Below are positions 25,760-34,882 of a stretch of 64,000 nt of DNA, one piece after another (the first letter of the stretch is position 1; every line of letters starts with the position of its first letter). The translations under genes were made by a program, and so were the position numbers. Source of the stretch: CAZDDI01 sp964504195 (lineage in GTDB: Bacteria; Chloroflexota; Anaerolineae; B4-G1; SLSP01); contig CAZDDI010000014.1 of assembly GCA_964504195.1 (NCBI GenBank), positions 1 to 64,000 of the forward strand. Direction: 5' to 3'. Under the pieces are notes generated by a model that saw only the letters and a list, made by a program, of their open reading frames with translations, had not been told where the DNA came from and searched no databases.

Positions 25760-26970
25760 GCGCGCCGCCACGCCTCATTCTCAAGCCGGGCCGCGAGGAG
25801 TCGCTACAACGCCGCCATCCGTGGCTCTTCTCCGGCGGGCTGGCGCGGGTGATAGGCACCCCCGCGTCAGGCGACTTAGTCAGCGTGGAAAGCGCTAGCG
25901 GCGAGTTTCTGGCCTGGGGGCAGTACAGCCCACACTCGCAGATCCGCGCGCGGCTGGTCTCCTGGGACGCTGCTGAGGCCGCCGACAGCCCGGACTTCTG
26001 GCGCGCGCGGCTCCAAGTCGCCATCGCGGCGCGCGCCACGCTTCTGGATGATGCCACGACCGCCGCTCGCCTTGTCCACGCCGAATCAGACGGCATCCCT
26101 GGCCTGATTGTGGATCGCTACGGCGAGACGGTGGTGGTGCAATACCTCACCGCCGGCAGCACGGCGCGACGGGAGCTATTCGCGGAGCTGCTCATGGAAC
26201 TACTCGCACCAACTACGCTCTACGAGCGCAGCGAAGGCGAAGCGTTACAAAAAGAAGGCCTTGTCGCACGCACAGGCTTGCTGCGCGGCAATGAACCGCC
26301 GGACACGGTAGAAATCCTCGAAAACGGCCTGCGCTTTCTGGTAGATGCGCGCCACGGTCACAAGACAGGCTTCTACCTGGATCAGCGTGAGAACCGGCAG
26401 CGGCTAGGCGATGCGATTGCAGCACAGGCGCGGCTAGGCCACCCGCCCGCGCTGCTCAACGTCTTCGCCTACACCGGCGGGTTCGGCATCTACGGGCTGG
26501 CGCGCGGCGCGGGATCGCTAGTCAATGTGGACACCTCGCGCGAGGCGCTGGCTCTGGGACGCGCGGCGCTCGCGCGCAACGGGCTAGAGGGAGCTAACGT
26601 AGAAGACATCACCGAAGACGCTTTCCAGGCATTGCGACAGTTCCGGCAAGCCGGGCGGCGCTTCGATGTCATCGTCGTGGATCCGCCCAAGTTCGCGTTC
26701 AGCCAGAAGGACGTGCAAAAGGCCGCGCGCGGCTACAAGGACATCAACCTGCAAGCCCTGCACCTGCTCAATCCCGGCGGGCAGCTATTCACCTGCTCCT
26801 GTTCTGGGGCGATTTCGGCAGACCTTTTCCAGAAGATTATCTTCGGCGCGGCATTGGATGCCGGGCGCGATGCACGCATCACCGGCTGGCTGGCGCAAGG
26901 CAGCGATCATCCCGTCGCGCTGACCTTCCCGGAAGGCGCATACCTCAAGGGGTTGCGGGTACAAGTATAG
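25756..26970 (+). CDS. Class I SAM-dependent rRNA (cytosine-C5) methyltransferase, RlmI-like
   Basis: This 404-residue protein has a PUA domain at the N-terminus (KPGREESLQRRHPWLFSGG), a linker EEL-like domain, FYLDQRENRQRLG, the SAM motif LLNVFAYTGGFGIYGLA and the catalytic-loop motif VVDPPKFAFSQKDV. A late CSCSGAIS carries the catalytic Cys. This is the arrangement of RlmI, which methylates 23S rRNA C1962 in E. coli. The start is the ATG at 25756, overlapping the UPF0182 stop. Specificity for the same base is inferred from the family. Confidence 0.9.
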   Translation: MSAPPRLILKPGREESLQRRHPWLFSGGLARVIGTPASGDLVSVESASGEFLAWGQYSPHSQIRARLVSWDAAEAADSPDFWRARLQVAIAARATLLDDATTAARLVHAESDGIPGLIVDRYGETVVVQYLTAGSTARRELFAELLMELLAPTTLYERSEGEALQKEGLVARTGLLRGNEPPDTVEILENGLRFLVDARHGHKTGFYLDQRENRQRLGDAIAAQARLGHPPALLNVFAYTGGFGIYGLARGAGSLVNVDTSREALALGRAALARNGLEGANVEDITEDAFQALRQFRQAGRRFDVIVVDPPKFAFSQKDVQKAARGYKDINLQALHLLNPGGQLFTCSCSGAISADLFQKIIFGAALDAGRDARITGWLAQGSDHPVALTFPEGAYLKGLRVQV

Positions 26971-27107
26971 GTAGAGGCTTGCGGAACATCCTCGTGCATC
27001 GTTATCTGGATATCAACAGCACTGAGATATGGCAACACTATGGCAAAGGGCTAGAGGTCTTTCCGCAATTTGCACGCGAGATCCTTACATGGTTAGACAA
27101 TGGTTAG
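26970..27107 (+). pseudogene. HepT (DUF86) toxin remnant, C-terminal part only
   Basis: In the frame ending at the stop 27105-27107 the DNA reads GLRNILVHRYLDINSTEIW and ends QFAREILTWLDNG. RNILVHRY is the RX4HXY RNase/adenylylation motif of HepT-type toxins, and the tail matches the family's last helices. The N-terminal two thirds and any start codon are missing; upstream sequence is the RlmI-like gene. No MntA-type antitoxin partner remains. It is a decayed fragment, too short to be listed as a gene. Confidence 0.75.
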
Positions 27108-27159
27108 TAGTTCAATACCAACAAATAAGAAACAACAACATTGTAATTGAGGCGAATCC

Positions 27160-29445
27160 ATGCGGCTATCAAAAACTTTACTCAGAATTTCACTAGGCGG
27201 CGCCGTGCTGCTCTTGCTGCTGGCTGGCGCGCGCGGCGCTGTGCATAGCCAGACCGAGCCACAGCACCCGGAAATCAGCGCGCAGTACGCCTGGAATGGC
27301 GTCTTTGAAACACCGGGCTGGGCCGAAATCCAGGTGACGCTTACCAATGAAGGCCCAGATTGGACAGGGGAGCTATTAATCCTAGACCCTGACAACAACT
27401 ACACCTATCGCCAACCAGTGTCATTGCCGACGCGTTCCAATAAATTCTACCGCATCCCTTTCTATGTCCAGCGCAATGCGTTCGTGAGCCTCCAGAACTC
27501 ACAGGGGACCCTGCACCATGCGGGGATCGTCCCAACACGCTTCACACAGCCCGGTGAACGCGTCTGCGCCATCAGCGATGCGCGCGGGCAGTTACAGCTC
27601 GGTAAGCAGCAATACTGCGATGTTAGCATCACGCTCAACACGCTACAAACCCTTCCAGAGACGCACCAGGCCTGGGACGTAATAGATGTGTTGATTATCA
27701 ATGCGACCGACACGAGCATCTTAACCCCTGCGCAGCAGGAGGCCTTACTCTCGTGGGTAGGGGCAGGCGGGCATCTGGTGTTGAGCGGCGGAGCAGCACT
27801 CCCCCAAGTCCTGCCAGGAATGCCGCCGCCATTGCGCAGCGCGACGCCCGGCGCAACACTCATGCTAGAAGCACCGGATAGCAGCGGGCAACATTGGCAA
27901 GCCGTCGCGCTCATCAACCCACATCCGCAAGCCACCCCACTGCTAACGCAAAACAATGCGCTCCTGGCAATCAAGCAAGCCATAGGCGTGGGACGGGTAG
28001 ACCTTATTGGGTGGGACTTGAATCATACCAGCGATCAATCCTGGTTGAGCAATCTGTGGGTCTATGATACCATCCCCGCAACAGCCTTCCAAGACGATAA
28101 CCTGCTATCCACCCAAGGTTCTTCCCTGGTAGGGGGGGCGACTACACTCCCGATCGAAGCACTACCAAGGCTGTGGCTCTTACTACTCTTTGTCCCACTG
28201 TATATCCTCCTAATGGGCCCTGGTACACTGTTTATTGTGCGCCGCCTGCGCCGCCCGGTGCTCGCCTGGGTATTGCTGCCCACCTGGATTGTATTGACCG
28301 TGTTAAGCGTCGCGTTGATGCTCAACAGTACGTTTTCCCGCGCGCTACCGGCCTCCCATGAGCTCGCCCTCATCACGATACCAGGAGCAGGCCTGCCCGC
28401 GCGCGGGGTACAAATAACCGCGATCTATGCCCCCGGCATCAATCGCATCACTTGGCGAAACACCAGCTACAACCGCCCGGTAACAGATTATAGTTCTCCC
28501 TACTATTACGGCGGACACGACACTAACTCGCCCACACTGCGCATCACACACGACACTGATAACTATAAAATAGAAGGCTCGCGCGTTCAGGGCGTTGCCA
28601 CATGGACTAATGACGGGCTGGTACAGTCCCCCCTCGACGTCGTTGTGAATGTGGTCCGCGAGCAGGAAACCTTCTTCACCGGGCAAATACGCAGCGATTA
28701 TCCAATACAGGATTTGAAGCTGATTTATGGCACTAGCGGGTATACACTGAATCTACTTGAAACCGTCCCCGCAAACAGAACAACCGACTTCAGCGCACCG
28801 CTCAACGCCGTTATGGCAGGGAACAACGACCTGTACAGCCTATGTCCTCCCGCCAACCCCCACGATTACTACGGCTACTGGGCTGGCAGCAATCGCGCGC
28901 GCATGCGGGGCTGTTATCTGATTGGCGTCTTAGAGGGGTACAGCCCCTTCCCCAACGTCGCGCTGACCGCCAATCGCACAGCAGAGACCTGTTTCTTCTA
29001 TGTCGTACCATGTCCACAAGGGCAACAGACATCTATCGTGCTGACCAGCAGCCAGGCTCAAACCGACCAAACCTGGATTGATGATAGTGGTTTTTTCTAC
29101 ATCCAATCATCCGAAATCATCCTGGTTTATCACATCCCGGATATGGTCAAAATCGAGGCGCTCCAGCAAATGACGATCCAATTGGAAGCCCGTCCGTGGG
29201 CCGATCCGAAATCACTCCTGCAACCACTACGCTTGGAACTGTGGGATTGGAGACTCAACGAGTGGGCTATTATGCAAGAAGAGCTCGTCATAAATCAGTC
29301 GGACCTTGTGTTGAACAACATCAGGACACCAAGATATATTACCGCCGACGGCGACTTCCACATCCGCCTGACCACTAAACCACTAGCTGGCGGTAGTTCA
29401 ATGGATGGCATTGAAATCAAAATGACCATTATACTGGAAGAATAA
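27160..29445 (+). CDS. Exported membrane-anchored protein of unknown function (DUF4350-like region)
   Basis: This 761-residue protein has a signal peptide (GAVLLLLLAGARGAVHS), a beta-rich domain (about 35-130) and a Rossmann-like segment (DVIDVLIINATDTSILT ... VGAGGHLVLSGG) of the glutamine-amidotransferase-like/DUF4350 type. Two or three membrane segments follow at about 328-395 (LWLLLLFVPLYILLMGPG, then WVLLPTWIVLTVLSVALM), with a C-terminal extracytoplasmic beta domain. GAGG lies before the ATG. The next gene, another membrane protein, is 39 bp on, suggesting an operon. Function unknown. Confidence 0.75.
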   Translation: MRLSKTLLRISLGGAVLLLLLAGARGAVHSQTEPQHPEISAQYAWNGVFETPGWAEIQVTLTNEGPDWTGELLILDPDNNYTYRQPVSLPTRSNKFYRIPFYVQRNAFVSLQNSQGTLHHAGIVPTRFTQPGERVCAISDARGQLQLGKQQYCDVSITLNTLQTLPETHQAWDVIDVLIINATDTSILTPAQQEALLSWVGAGGHLVLSGGAALPQVLPGMPPPLRSATPGATLMLEAPDSSGQHWQAVALINPHPQATPLLTQNNALLAIKQAIGVGRVDLIGWDLNHTSDQSWLSNLWVYDTIPATAFQDDNLLSTQGSSLVGGATTLPIEALPRLWLLLLFVPLYILLMGPGTLFIVRRLRRPVLAWVLLPTWIVLTVLSVALMLNSTFSRALPASHELALITIPGAGLPARGVQITAIYAPGINRITWRNTSYNRPVTDYSSPYYYGGHDTNSPTLRITHDTDNYKIEGSRVQGVATWTNDGLVQSPLDVVVNVVREQETFFTGQIRSDYPIQDLKLIYGTSGYTLNLLETVPANRTTDFSAPLNAVMAGNNDLYSLCPPANPHDYYGYWAGSNRARMRGCYLIGVLEGYSPFPNVALTANRTAETCFFYVVPCPQGQQTSIVLTSSQAQTDQTWIDDSGFFYIQSSEIILVYHIPDMVKIEALQQMTIQLEARPWADPKSLLQPLRLELWDWRLNEWAIMQEELVINQSDLVLNNIRTPRYITADGDFHIRLTTKPLAGGSSMDGIEIKMTIILEE

Positions 29446-29484
29446 CAGGCCCTACGCCTGACCTTGCACCTAACCGAGGTAAGC

Positions 29485-30213
29485 ATGAACCCCTGGCATA
29501 TTCTCATGACGGCGCTCCGGATGTTTTACGAAGAGCTCTTCCACCTACTACTCATAGGCGCGCTTGTGACAGCAGCCGTGCTCATCCCGCCAGCATTGGC
29601 CCTTTGGTTGATGCTGCAACTGCCTGCGCCCCCCTTGGTGCTGTTGCTAGGTCTCCCGCTAGCGCTGAGTTTGCCGGGAATGGCAACCCTGGGCGGGGTA
29701 TGGTGGGCCGCCCACGCGGCACTGGAGGAGCGTGGCGTCACTTGGCCGCTCTTCTGGGAAGGTGTGCAGCTGCATGGCGGACGTGCCATCAAAAGCGTCG
29801 CGCTGCTAGGGGGCGGCTACCTGGTTATTGCCAGCAATTTGCTCTTCTACGGTAGCCCGCTCTCCCCTTTAGCGCCGGAGCTGACACTATGGGTCAACCT
29901 GGTATGGAGCGGCGTCGCCTTAGTCTGGACCGGTATAGGGTTCTACCTGCTCAGCTTCCAGTTCGAGATGGAAGCGCCGCGTTTGTTCCTCTCCTTACGC
30001 AACAGCTTCTTCATGACGCTGTTGCACCCGCTCAACACACTGGTATGGCTAGTGTGTACCGGACTATTTAGTTTGCTGATTATCATCCTGCCACCAATTC
30101 TGTTCTTACTGCCGCCCTGGATTGCCATACTCAGCCAGACCGGACTACGGGCGCAGCTGGCTCCGGTACGGGAAAAAATCAAAACAACACCAGACAACAC
30201 GTCCCATGCTTAA
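29485..30213 (+). CDS. DUF624-like membrane protein
   Basis: This 242-residue protein has about five membrane segments, starting MNPWHILMTALRMFYEELFH, with a GMATLGGVWWAAHAALEERG loop and a TLLHPLNTLVWLVC segment. The pattern resembles YesL/DUF624 proteins, which often sit with carbohydrate transporters, but none is present here. ATG 29485 is preceded by CGAGGT. Neighbours are the exported protein just upstream and ychF 15 bp downstream, probably one transcription unit. Confidence 0.65.
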   Translation: MNPWHILMTALRMFYEELFHLLLIGALVTAAVLIPPALALWLMLQLPAPPLVLLLGLPLALSLPGMATLGGVWWAAHAALEERGVTWPLFWEGVQLHGGRAIKSVALLGGGYLVIASNLLFYGSPLSPLAPELTLWVNLVWSGVALVWTGIGFYLLSFQFEMEAPRLFLSLRNSFFMTLLHPLNTLVWLVCTGLFSLLIIILPPILFLLPPWIAILSQTGLRAQLAPVREKIKTTPDNTSHA

Positions 30214-30228
30214 CAAGAAGGAGTTATT

Positions 30229-31317
30229 ATGGAACTAGGGATTATCGGCTTGCCGACGAGCGGCAAGACCACGATTTTCAATGCGTTGACACGCAGCAAC
30301 CGGCCTACAACGCCCGCCATTAGCGGCAAGCCAGAATTGCACAGCAGCGTGGTGGATGTGCCCGACCCGCGCGTGGATCGCTTGAGCACCATGTTCAAGC
30401 CGCGCAAGACCATCTACGCCAAGGTTACTTATGTAGACATCGCCGGCGTTGAACCCGGTCTCGCCAAGAGCGGATTGAGCGGACAGCTGCGGAATCAAAT
30501 CGCCCGGATGGATGCGTTCGTGCATGTGGTGCGCGCCTTCGAAAACCTCCAATCGCCCCACCCGGCGGGCAGTGTAAACCCCCAACGCGATTTGGATGCA
30601 CTCGATAACGAATTTTTGCTGGCTGACCTGATCACGGTAGAAAACCGCCTCGAGCGGATCGCCGAGGGTCTGCACAAGGGCGCGCGCGCCGAAGAGCGCC
30701 AGGCGCTACAAGCCGATCAAGTTCTCTTCGAGCAGCTGCATACGGCACTGGAAAATGGGCAGCTGTTGCGCGATTTAGGCCTGCCTGCCGAAACCTGCGA
30801 GAAGCTGCGCGGCTTCGGGTTCTTGAGTCTCAAGCCGGTACTGGTCATCGTCAACACCGGCGATGATCCCCAGACTCCAGAACAGGCCGGCATCCGCGAA
30901 TACACACATCAACAGAGCCAGGTGTTGGCCTTGCAGGGCAAAATTGAGATGGAAATCGCGCAACTCACGGAAGACGAGGCGGCGATGTTCATGGAAGAGT
31001 TCGGACTGGCCGAACCGGGCCTCAACCGTGTCATCCACGCCTCTTACGCGCTGCTGGGGCTACAATCCTTCTTCACTGTAGGCGAAGATGAAGTGCGCGC
31101 CTGGACGGTGCATATCGGTGCGACGGCGGTCGAAGCCGCCGGGGTGATCCACACTGATCTGGCGCGGGGCTTCATCCGCGCCGAGGTCATCACTTACGAC
31201 GAGCTGCTGGCCGCCGGAAACATGGTAGCCGCACGCAAAGTCGGTAAGGTACGTTTGGAAGGTAAGGAATATCCAGTGCAGGATGGCGATATTGTACATG
31301 TGCGCTTCTCAATCTGA
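30229..31317 (+). CDS. ychF: Ribosome-associated ATPase YchF
   Basis: This 362-residue Obg-family P-loop protein has G1 GLPTSGKT (7-14), G3 VDIAGVEPG and, in place of the GTPase motif NKxD, the segment VIVNTGDD; relaxed G4 motifs go with YchF's ATP preference. A helical coiled domain lies at about 135-200 and a TGS domain at the end (DELLAAGNMVAARKVGKVR ... YPVQDGDIVHVRF). YchF binds ribosomes and affects stress-related translation. AAGGAG precedes the ATG. The overall length is normal, and the Leu-for-Gln-type hydrophobic replacement in the switch region is consistent with the HAS-NTPase class. Confidence 0.93.
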   Translation: MELGIIGLPTSGKTTIFNALTRSNRPTTPAISGKPELHSSVVDVPDPRVDRLSTMFKPRKTIYAKVTYVDIAGVEPGLAKSGLSGQLRNQIARMDAFVHVVRAFENLQSPHPAGSVNPQRDLDALDNEFLLADLITVENRLERIAEGLHKGARAEERQALQADQVLFEQLHTALENGQLLRDLGLPAETCEKLRGFGFLSLKPVLVIVNTGDDPQTPEQAGIREYTHQQSQVLALQGKIEMEIAQLTEDEAAMFMEEFGLAEPGLNRVIHASYALLGLQSFFTVGEDEVRAWTVHIGATAVEAAGVIHTDLARGFIRAEVITYDELLAAGNMVAARKVGKVRLEGKEYPVQDGDIVHVRFSI

Positions 31318-31328
31318 CGCCGTCCAGT

Positions 31329-31356
31329 TTGGTGTTTGGCACAAGTCAGGTATAAT
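31329..31356 (+). promoter_or_regulatory. Promoter of the first histidine kinase gene
   Basis: TTGGTG (31329-31334), a 16-bp spacer and TATAAT (31351-31356). The predicted start near 31363 lies downstream of an alternative ATG at 31336, supporting ATG 31393 as the kinase start. Confidence 0.68.
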
Positions 31357-31392
31357 CAGTTTGACTCCACCCGCAAATACGGGAGCACGCGC

Positions 31393-33153
31393 ATGAATGA
31401 AACGGAATTCAAAATCGAATGGCTATACAGCAACCTGCGCTGGTTCTTCCTGATTGCCACAGCTCTAATATCCGGACTGAGCACCCTGGCTACAGAAGAT
31501 ATCTTTCCCACCACCCTGATGTTACTCCTGATCATCGGGACCGTCGCCAATTTTATGGTGATGATTCTACTGGTGCTCAACGCCTTTCGTCGGCCTTTCC
31601 GCTTTTTCACCCTGCTGTTGGATATTAGCCTGGCACTGGGACTCATCGGTAGCACCGGGGGCACCAGTAGCCCCATCTTTTTCATTTCCTTCATCCCGGT
31701 TGTTACCACGGCACTACGATTCTCATGGTTGACCAGCCTCACCATCACACTAGCTATCGTAGCCCTTTATTGGGCCTTGGCCCTACTACCACAGGAAAGC
31801 GGTTATAACATCCTGGACATTACCTTCAACAACCTGGCTGTTGTCTCTAATGGACTGGTCATGCTACTAGCTGGCAGTGCAGCCACTTACCTGGGATCAA
31901 AAATCAAACAAAGCCTGGTCATTGAACGTGATGCTAAAGAGAAAGCGTCCAGTGCCGCCCTGGACGCGGCACACCAACGCGTGCGGCTGATCTTCGAGCT
32001 AGCAAGTACATTGAGCGCCACCCTCAACTACGAGCGGGTGCTGGAAGCCGCGTTGGACGTGAGTAACGCCGGGCTACGTGAGTTTATGAAACAGGACATC
32101 CCCCAGGTCGGCATGATTTTGCTATTCGGCATGGATCAAAGTCTATATGTAGCCACCGGGCAAGGCCTAACATTGACAGACAATCGCGCGCGTTTCCCGG
32201 CCCGTGAAGGCGTGCTCGCTGCAACGCTGCAAAAAGCCGAGCCTATCGTGATCCAGGAACCCGGTTCAGACCCTGAACTGGGCCGCACCGTAGCCATGCA
32301 CAGCTGCCGGCAAGCGATTGCGTTACCGCTATTGGCGGGTTTCGAAAGCTATGGCTTGCTGGTGCTGGGCAGCCCGGAAGCCGCAACCTATACCCCTGAT
32401 TTTCAAGACCTGCTGGTGGCCGTCTGTAACCAGGCCGTCATGGCGTTACAAAACGCGCGCCTATATCAGGAACTGGTGGACGAGAAAGAGCGCCTGGTAG
32501 CCGTAGAAGAAGATGCTCGCAAGAAGCTAGCACGTGACCTACACGACGGCCCGACCCAAACCATCGCAGCGATAGCCATGCGCCTCAACTATATCCAGAT
32601 GCTCCTCGAACGCGATCCTTCAAAAGTGATGCCAGAGCTGCTACAGTTGGAAAACCTGGCGCGCAAAACCACCAAAGAGATCCGCCAAATGCTCTTCACC
32701 CTGCGCCCGCTGATTCTGGAAACGCAGGGCTTAGGGCCAGCACTGGAACAATACGCGCAAAAACTCGCCGAAACCGACCCGCTCCCCATTCACTTGCAGT
32801 TGGATGCAGACATCAATAAGTTGCTAGAATCCGACGCGCAAGGTGCTATCTTCTACATTGTGGAAGAAGCCATCACGAACGCGCGCAAACATGCTAAGGC
32901 CAAGAACCTCTGGATCCGCATCTACCAACGGGGCATGAGTATCATCACCGAAATCGAGGATGACGGAAAAGGATTCGATGTCGCCAAAGTAGAAGCCGGC
33001 TATGCTGAACGCAGCAGCCTGGGAATGCTGAACTTGCAAGAACGCGCTTCACTGGTGGGGGGCAAAACCATCATCCAATCCACTCCGGGTCAGGGAACCA
33101 AGGTTACAATCACTGTCCCTATCCGCAGCAAGGCGCTCAGCAATGTCGCCTGA
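31393..33153 (+). CDS. GAF-containing sensor histidine kinase (DesK/NarX type)
   Basis: This 586-residue kinase has about five or six N-terminal membrane segments (20-165), a short coiled linker and a GAF domain (about 200-360). The HisKA_3 dimer/phosphoacceptor motif is RDLHDGPTQTIAAIAMRLN (His about 384), followed by HATPase_c with EEAITNARKHAKAKN (N box), DDGKGFD (G1) and SSLGMLNLQERA. GGGAG precedes ATG 31393. It shares the cluster with a LuxR-type regulator 1.1 kb downstream, a usual partner for this kinase class. The stimulus is unknown. Confidence 0.9.
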   Translation: MNETEFKIEWLYSNLRWFFLIATALISGLSTLATEDIFPTTLMLLLIIGTVANFMVMILLVLNAFRRPFRFFTLLLDISLALGLIGSTGGTSSPIFFISFIPVVTTALRFSWLTSLTITLAIVALYWALALLPQESGYNILDITFNNLAVVSNGLVMLLAGSAATYLGSKIKQSLVIERDAKEKASSAALDAAHQRVRLIFELASTLSATLNYERVLEAALDVSNAGLREFMKQDIPQVGMILLFGMDQSLYVATGQGLTLTDNRARFPAREGVLAATLQKAEPIVIQEPGSDPELGRTVAMHSCRQAIALPLLAGFESYGLLVLGSPEAATYTPDFQDLLVAVCNQAVMALQNARLYQELVDEKERLVAVEEDARKKLARDLHDGPTQTIAAIAMRLNYIQMLLERDPSKVMPELLQLENLARKTTKEIRQMLFTLRPLILETQGLGPALEQYAQKLAETDPLPIHLQLDADINKLLESDAQGAIFYIVEEAITNARKHAKAKNLWIRIYQRGMSIITEIEDDGKGFDVAKVEAGYAERSSLGMLNLQERASLVGGKTIIQSTPGQGTKVTITVPIRSKALSNVA

Positions 33154-33835
33154 AGCGACAATTTCCTTGGAACAACGTTGGCTCTGGATAGGCGGCTCGA
33201 TATTGCTCGCCATCTTTGCGGCCTGGGTACGCTGGGCCGCTGCCCGCCCGCCGCTGCCAGAGTGGCAGGTCAAGTTAGAGCGTTCACCTGCTGCACCGTG
33301 GTTGGCGCAAGCCGCCCGCCTGCTGTACGCGGTGGGCATTCCCGCCACCGTATTACTTGCGCAAGGTCAGTTGACCCTGCGCGGGCTGGGACTTCAGCCG
33401 CGCGCAGGGCTGGACTGGATGCGCGAAAGTGGCTGGTCTCTGGCGCTAGGAGTCGGCGCACTGGCGATTTTCGCCCTGGCGCGGCGTGCGTCCGCGTTAC
33501 TCCCGCTCCATCGCGCAAAACGGCAGGATGGCTGGGTGGCTCTCCGTGAAGCTGTCTATCATCAAACCCACTGGGCCTTCTACCGCGAGCCATTCGTGTT
33601 GCTCTGGGGGCCGGCGCTGGGCGCGTGGGCAGGCCTGTTGCCGGTCGCGCTCGAAGCTGCGCTCAACCCGGCCCGCTGGGCCGATTTGCGTACCAATTCG
33701 CCCCAGAGCCGCGCGCTGCTCTTCCGCGCCGCGTTGGCAATTATCAGCGTATTGGTCTATATCCAAACACAAAACTTCTGGCTGGCATTACTCGTAGATG
33801 CCGTGTTGGGCTGGGCCACAATTACAGAAACCTGA
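33143..33835 (+). CDS. Uncharacterised integral membrane protein
   Basis: This 230-residue protein, which I do not recognise, has four or five membrane segments: residues 13-33, 55-75, 93-113, a pair around 148-170 and a last one near 205-225. A basic, Arg-rich loop lies between them. The start overlaps the kinase stop by 11 bp with only a weak upstream AAGG site, which points to translational coupling with the kinase. Possible roles as a CPBP-like or accessory sensor protein cannot be supported from motifs. Confidence 0.65.
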   Translation: MSPEATISLEQRWLWIGGSILLAIFAAWVRWAAARPPLPEWQVKLERSPAAPWLAQAARLLYAVGIPATVLLAQGQLTLRGLGLQPRAGLDWMRESGWSLALGVGALAIFALARRASALLPLHRAKRQDGWVALREAVYHQTHWAFYREPFVLLWGPALGAWAGLLPVALEAALNPARWADLRTNSPQSRALLFRAALAIISVLVYIQTQNFWLALLVDAVLGWATITET

Positions 33836-34216
33836 ACGTCCCCCGGTCAATAGATGTGGGTGTCTTTTTTTCGCGGTAGCGCAAAACCAACCCTGTAAAG
33901 CGCAAGGAATCACCTAGCACACGATTTTAGAGCAACGGGAAGTTATACAGAGATGCACAGAATATCTCAGAATTACCTAACACCAGGAAAAACTCTGTGT
34001 CTCTCCGTGTCGCCGCTGTGTAACTCTGTGTCATGTTAGATACTCTCAGCAGGGCGACTTTTGCGATATTGCCTTTTTTCAGTTGAAAGTAACCACGCTT
34101 TCCAAATCGCGCGCTATGGAAAGCGCGGCTACCAACTCATTTGAAACACATCCAATTACCCCTAACCCTCGCTCACAAGTGTGCCCAATACACGCAACAA
34201 GATTGCGGGGAAAATC
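33836..34216. other. 381-bp gene-free spacer with a palindrome
   Basis: There is no credible reading frame. It contains a low-complexity stretch of TCTGTGT/TCCGTGT repeats (33985-34031) and the palindrome listed separately at 34081-34137. Confidence 0.6.
34081..34137. repeat. Palindromic intergenic repeat
   Basis: GTAACCACGCTTTCC (34089-34103) and GGAAAGCGCGGCTAC (34118-34132) are inverted repeats matching at 13 of 15 bases, with flanking AGTTG...CAACT extending the symmetry. It has the form of a short dispersed palindrome. No second copy was found in the window. Confidence 0.6.
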
Positions 34217-34882
34217 ATGATTCGTATTGCCATTGTGGATGATCACCCAATTGTACGCGCGGGCATGGCCGCCGTACTCGCTTCTGCCACCGATATGACG
34301 CTTGTAGGACAGACCGGTGCCGGGGCCGATGTACCTACCCTCGTGCGTGACTGCCAGCCCGACGTGCTGATTCTCGATGTAAATCTCCCCGACCTAAATG
34401 CTCAAGCAGTCATCGCACAACTACCGGTCAATAATCGGCCAGCAATCCTCATTCTCACCTTACACAGCGACGAAAAGACCATCTTCAGCCTGCTCAACAA
34501 CGGCGTACAAGGTTATCTACTCAAGGATGAAGCGGTAGAATCGCTAGCCCAGGCGGTACGCGCCGTCGCCCAGGGTAAGAGCTGGCTCAGCCCAGAAATC
34601 GCCCATAAAGTAGTCCGCCATGCCCTAAACGCACAACAGCCTGTACCTACCGCGCCTCCGGCGGAAGACCCCCCGCTCACACCCCGCGAACAAGAAATCC
34701 TCGGCTTGCTCGCGCAAGGTCTGGACAATGCTGCAATTGCACAACGCCTAATTGTGACTAAACGCACGATACAGAACCATGTAAGCACAATCTATAACAA
34801 ATTGGGTGTGACGAACCGCACGGAGGCAACCCTCTATGCCCTACGCCACGGCTGGGCAACGCTCTCCGAAGATGGACGCTGA
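34217..34882 (+). CDS. LuxR/NarL-type response regulator
   Basis: This 221-residue protein has a receiver domain at 1-120 (acidic pair in IVDDHP, phosphoacceptor Asp 54 in LILDVNLPD, Thr in ILTLHS, Lys in YLLKDE) and a LuxR-type helix-turn-helix at about 155-215 (LTPREQEILGLLAQGLDNAAI, TIQNHVSTIYNKLGV). ATG 34217 has GGGGA just upstream. The following kinase gene starts inside its last codons, so the pair is a two-component system. The upstream kinase at 31393 could also feed it. Confidence 0.92.
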   Translation: MIRIAIVDDHPIVRAGMAAVLASATDMTLVGQTGAGADVPTLVRDCQPDVLILDVNLPDLNAQAVIAQLPVNNRPAILILTLHSDEKTIFSLLNNGVQGYLLKDEAVESLAQAVRAVAQGKSWLSPEIAHKVVRHALNAQQPVPTAPPAEDPPLTPREQEILGLLAQGLDNAAIAQRLIVTKRTIQNHVSTIYNKLGVTNRTEATLYALRHGWATLSEDGR

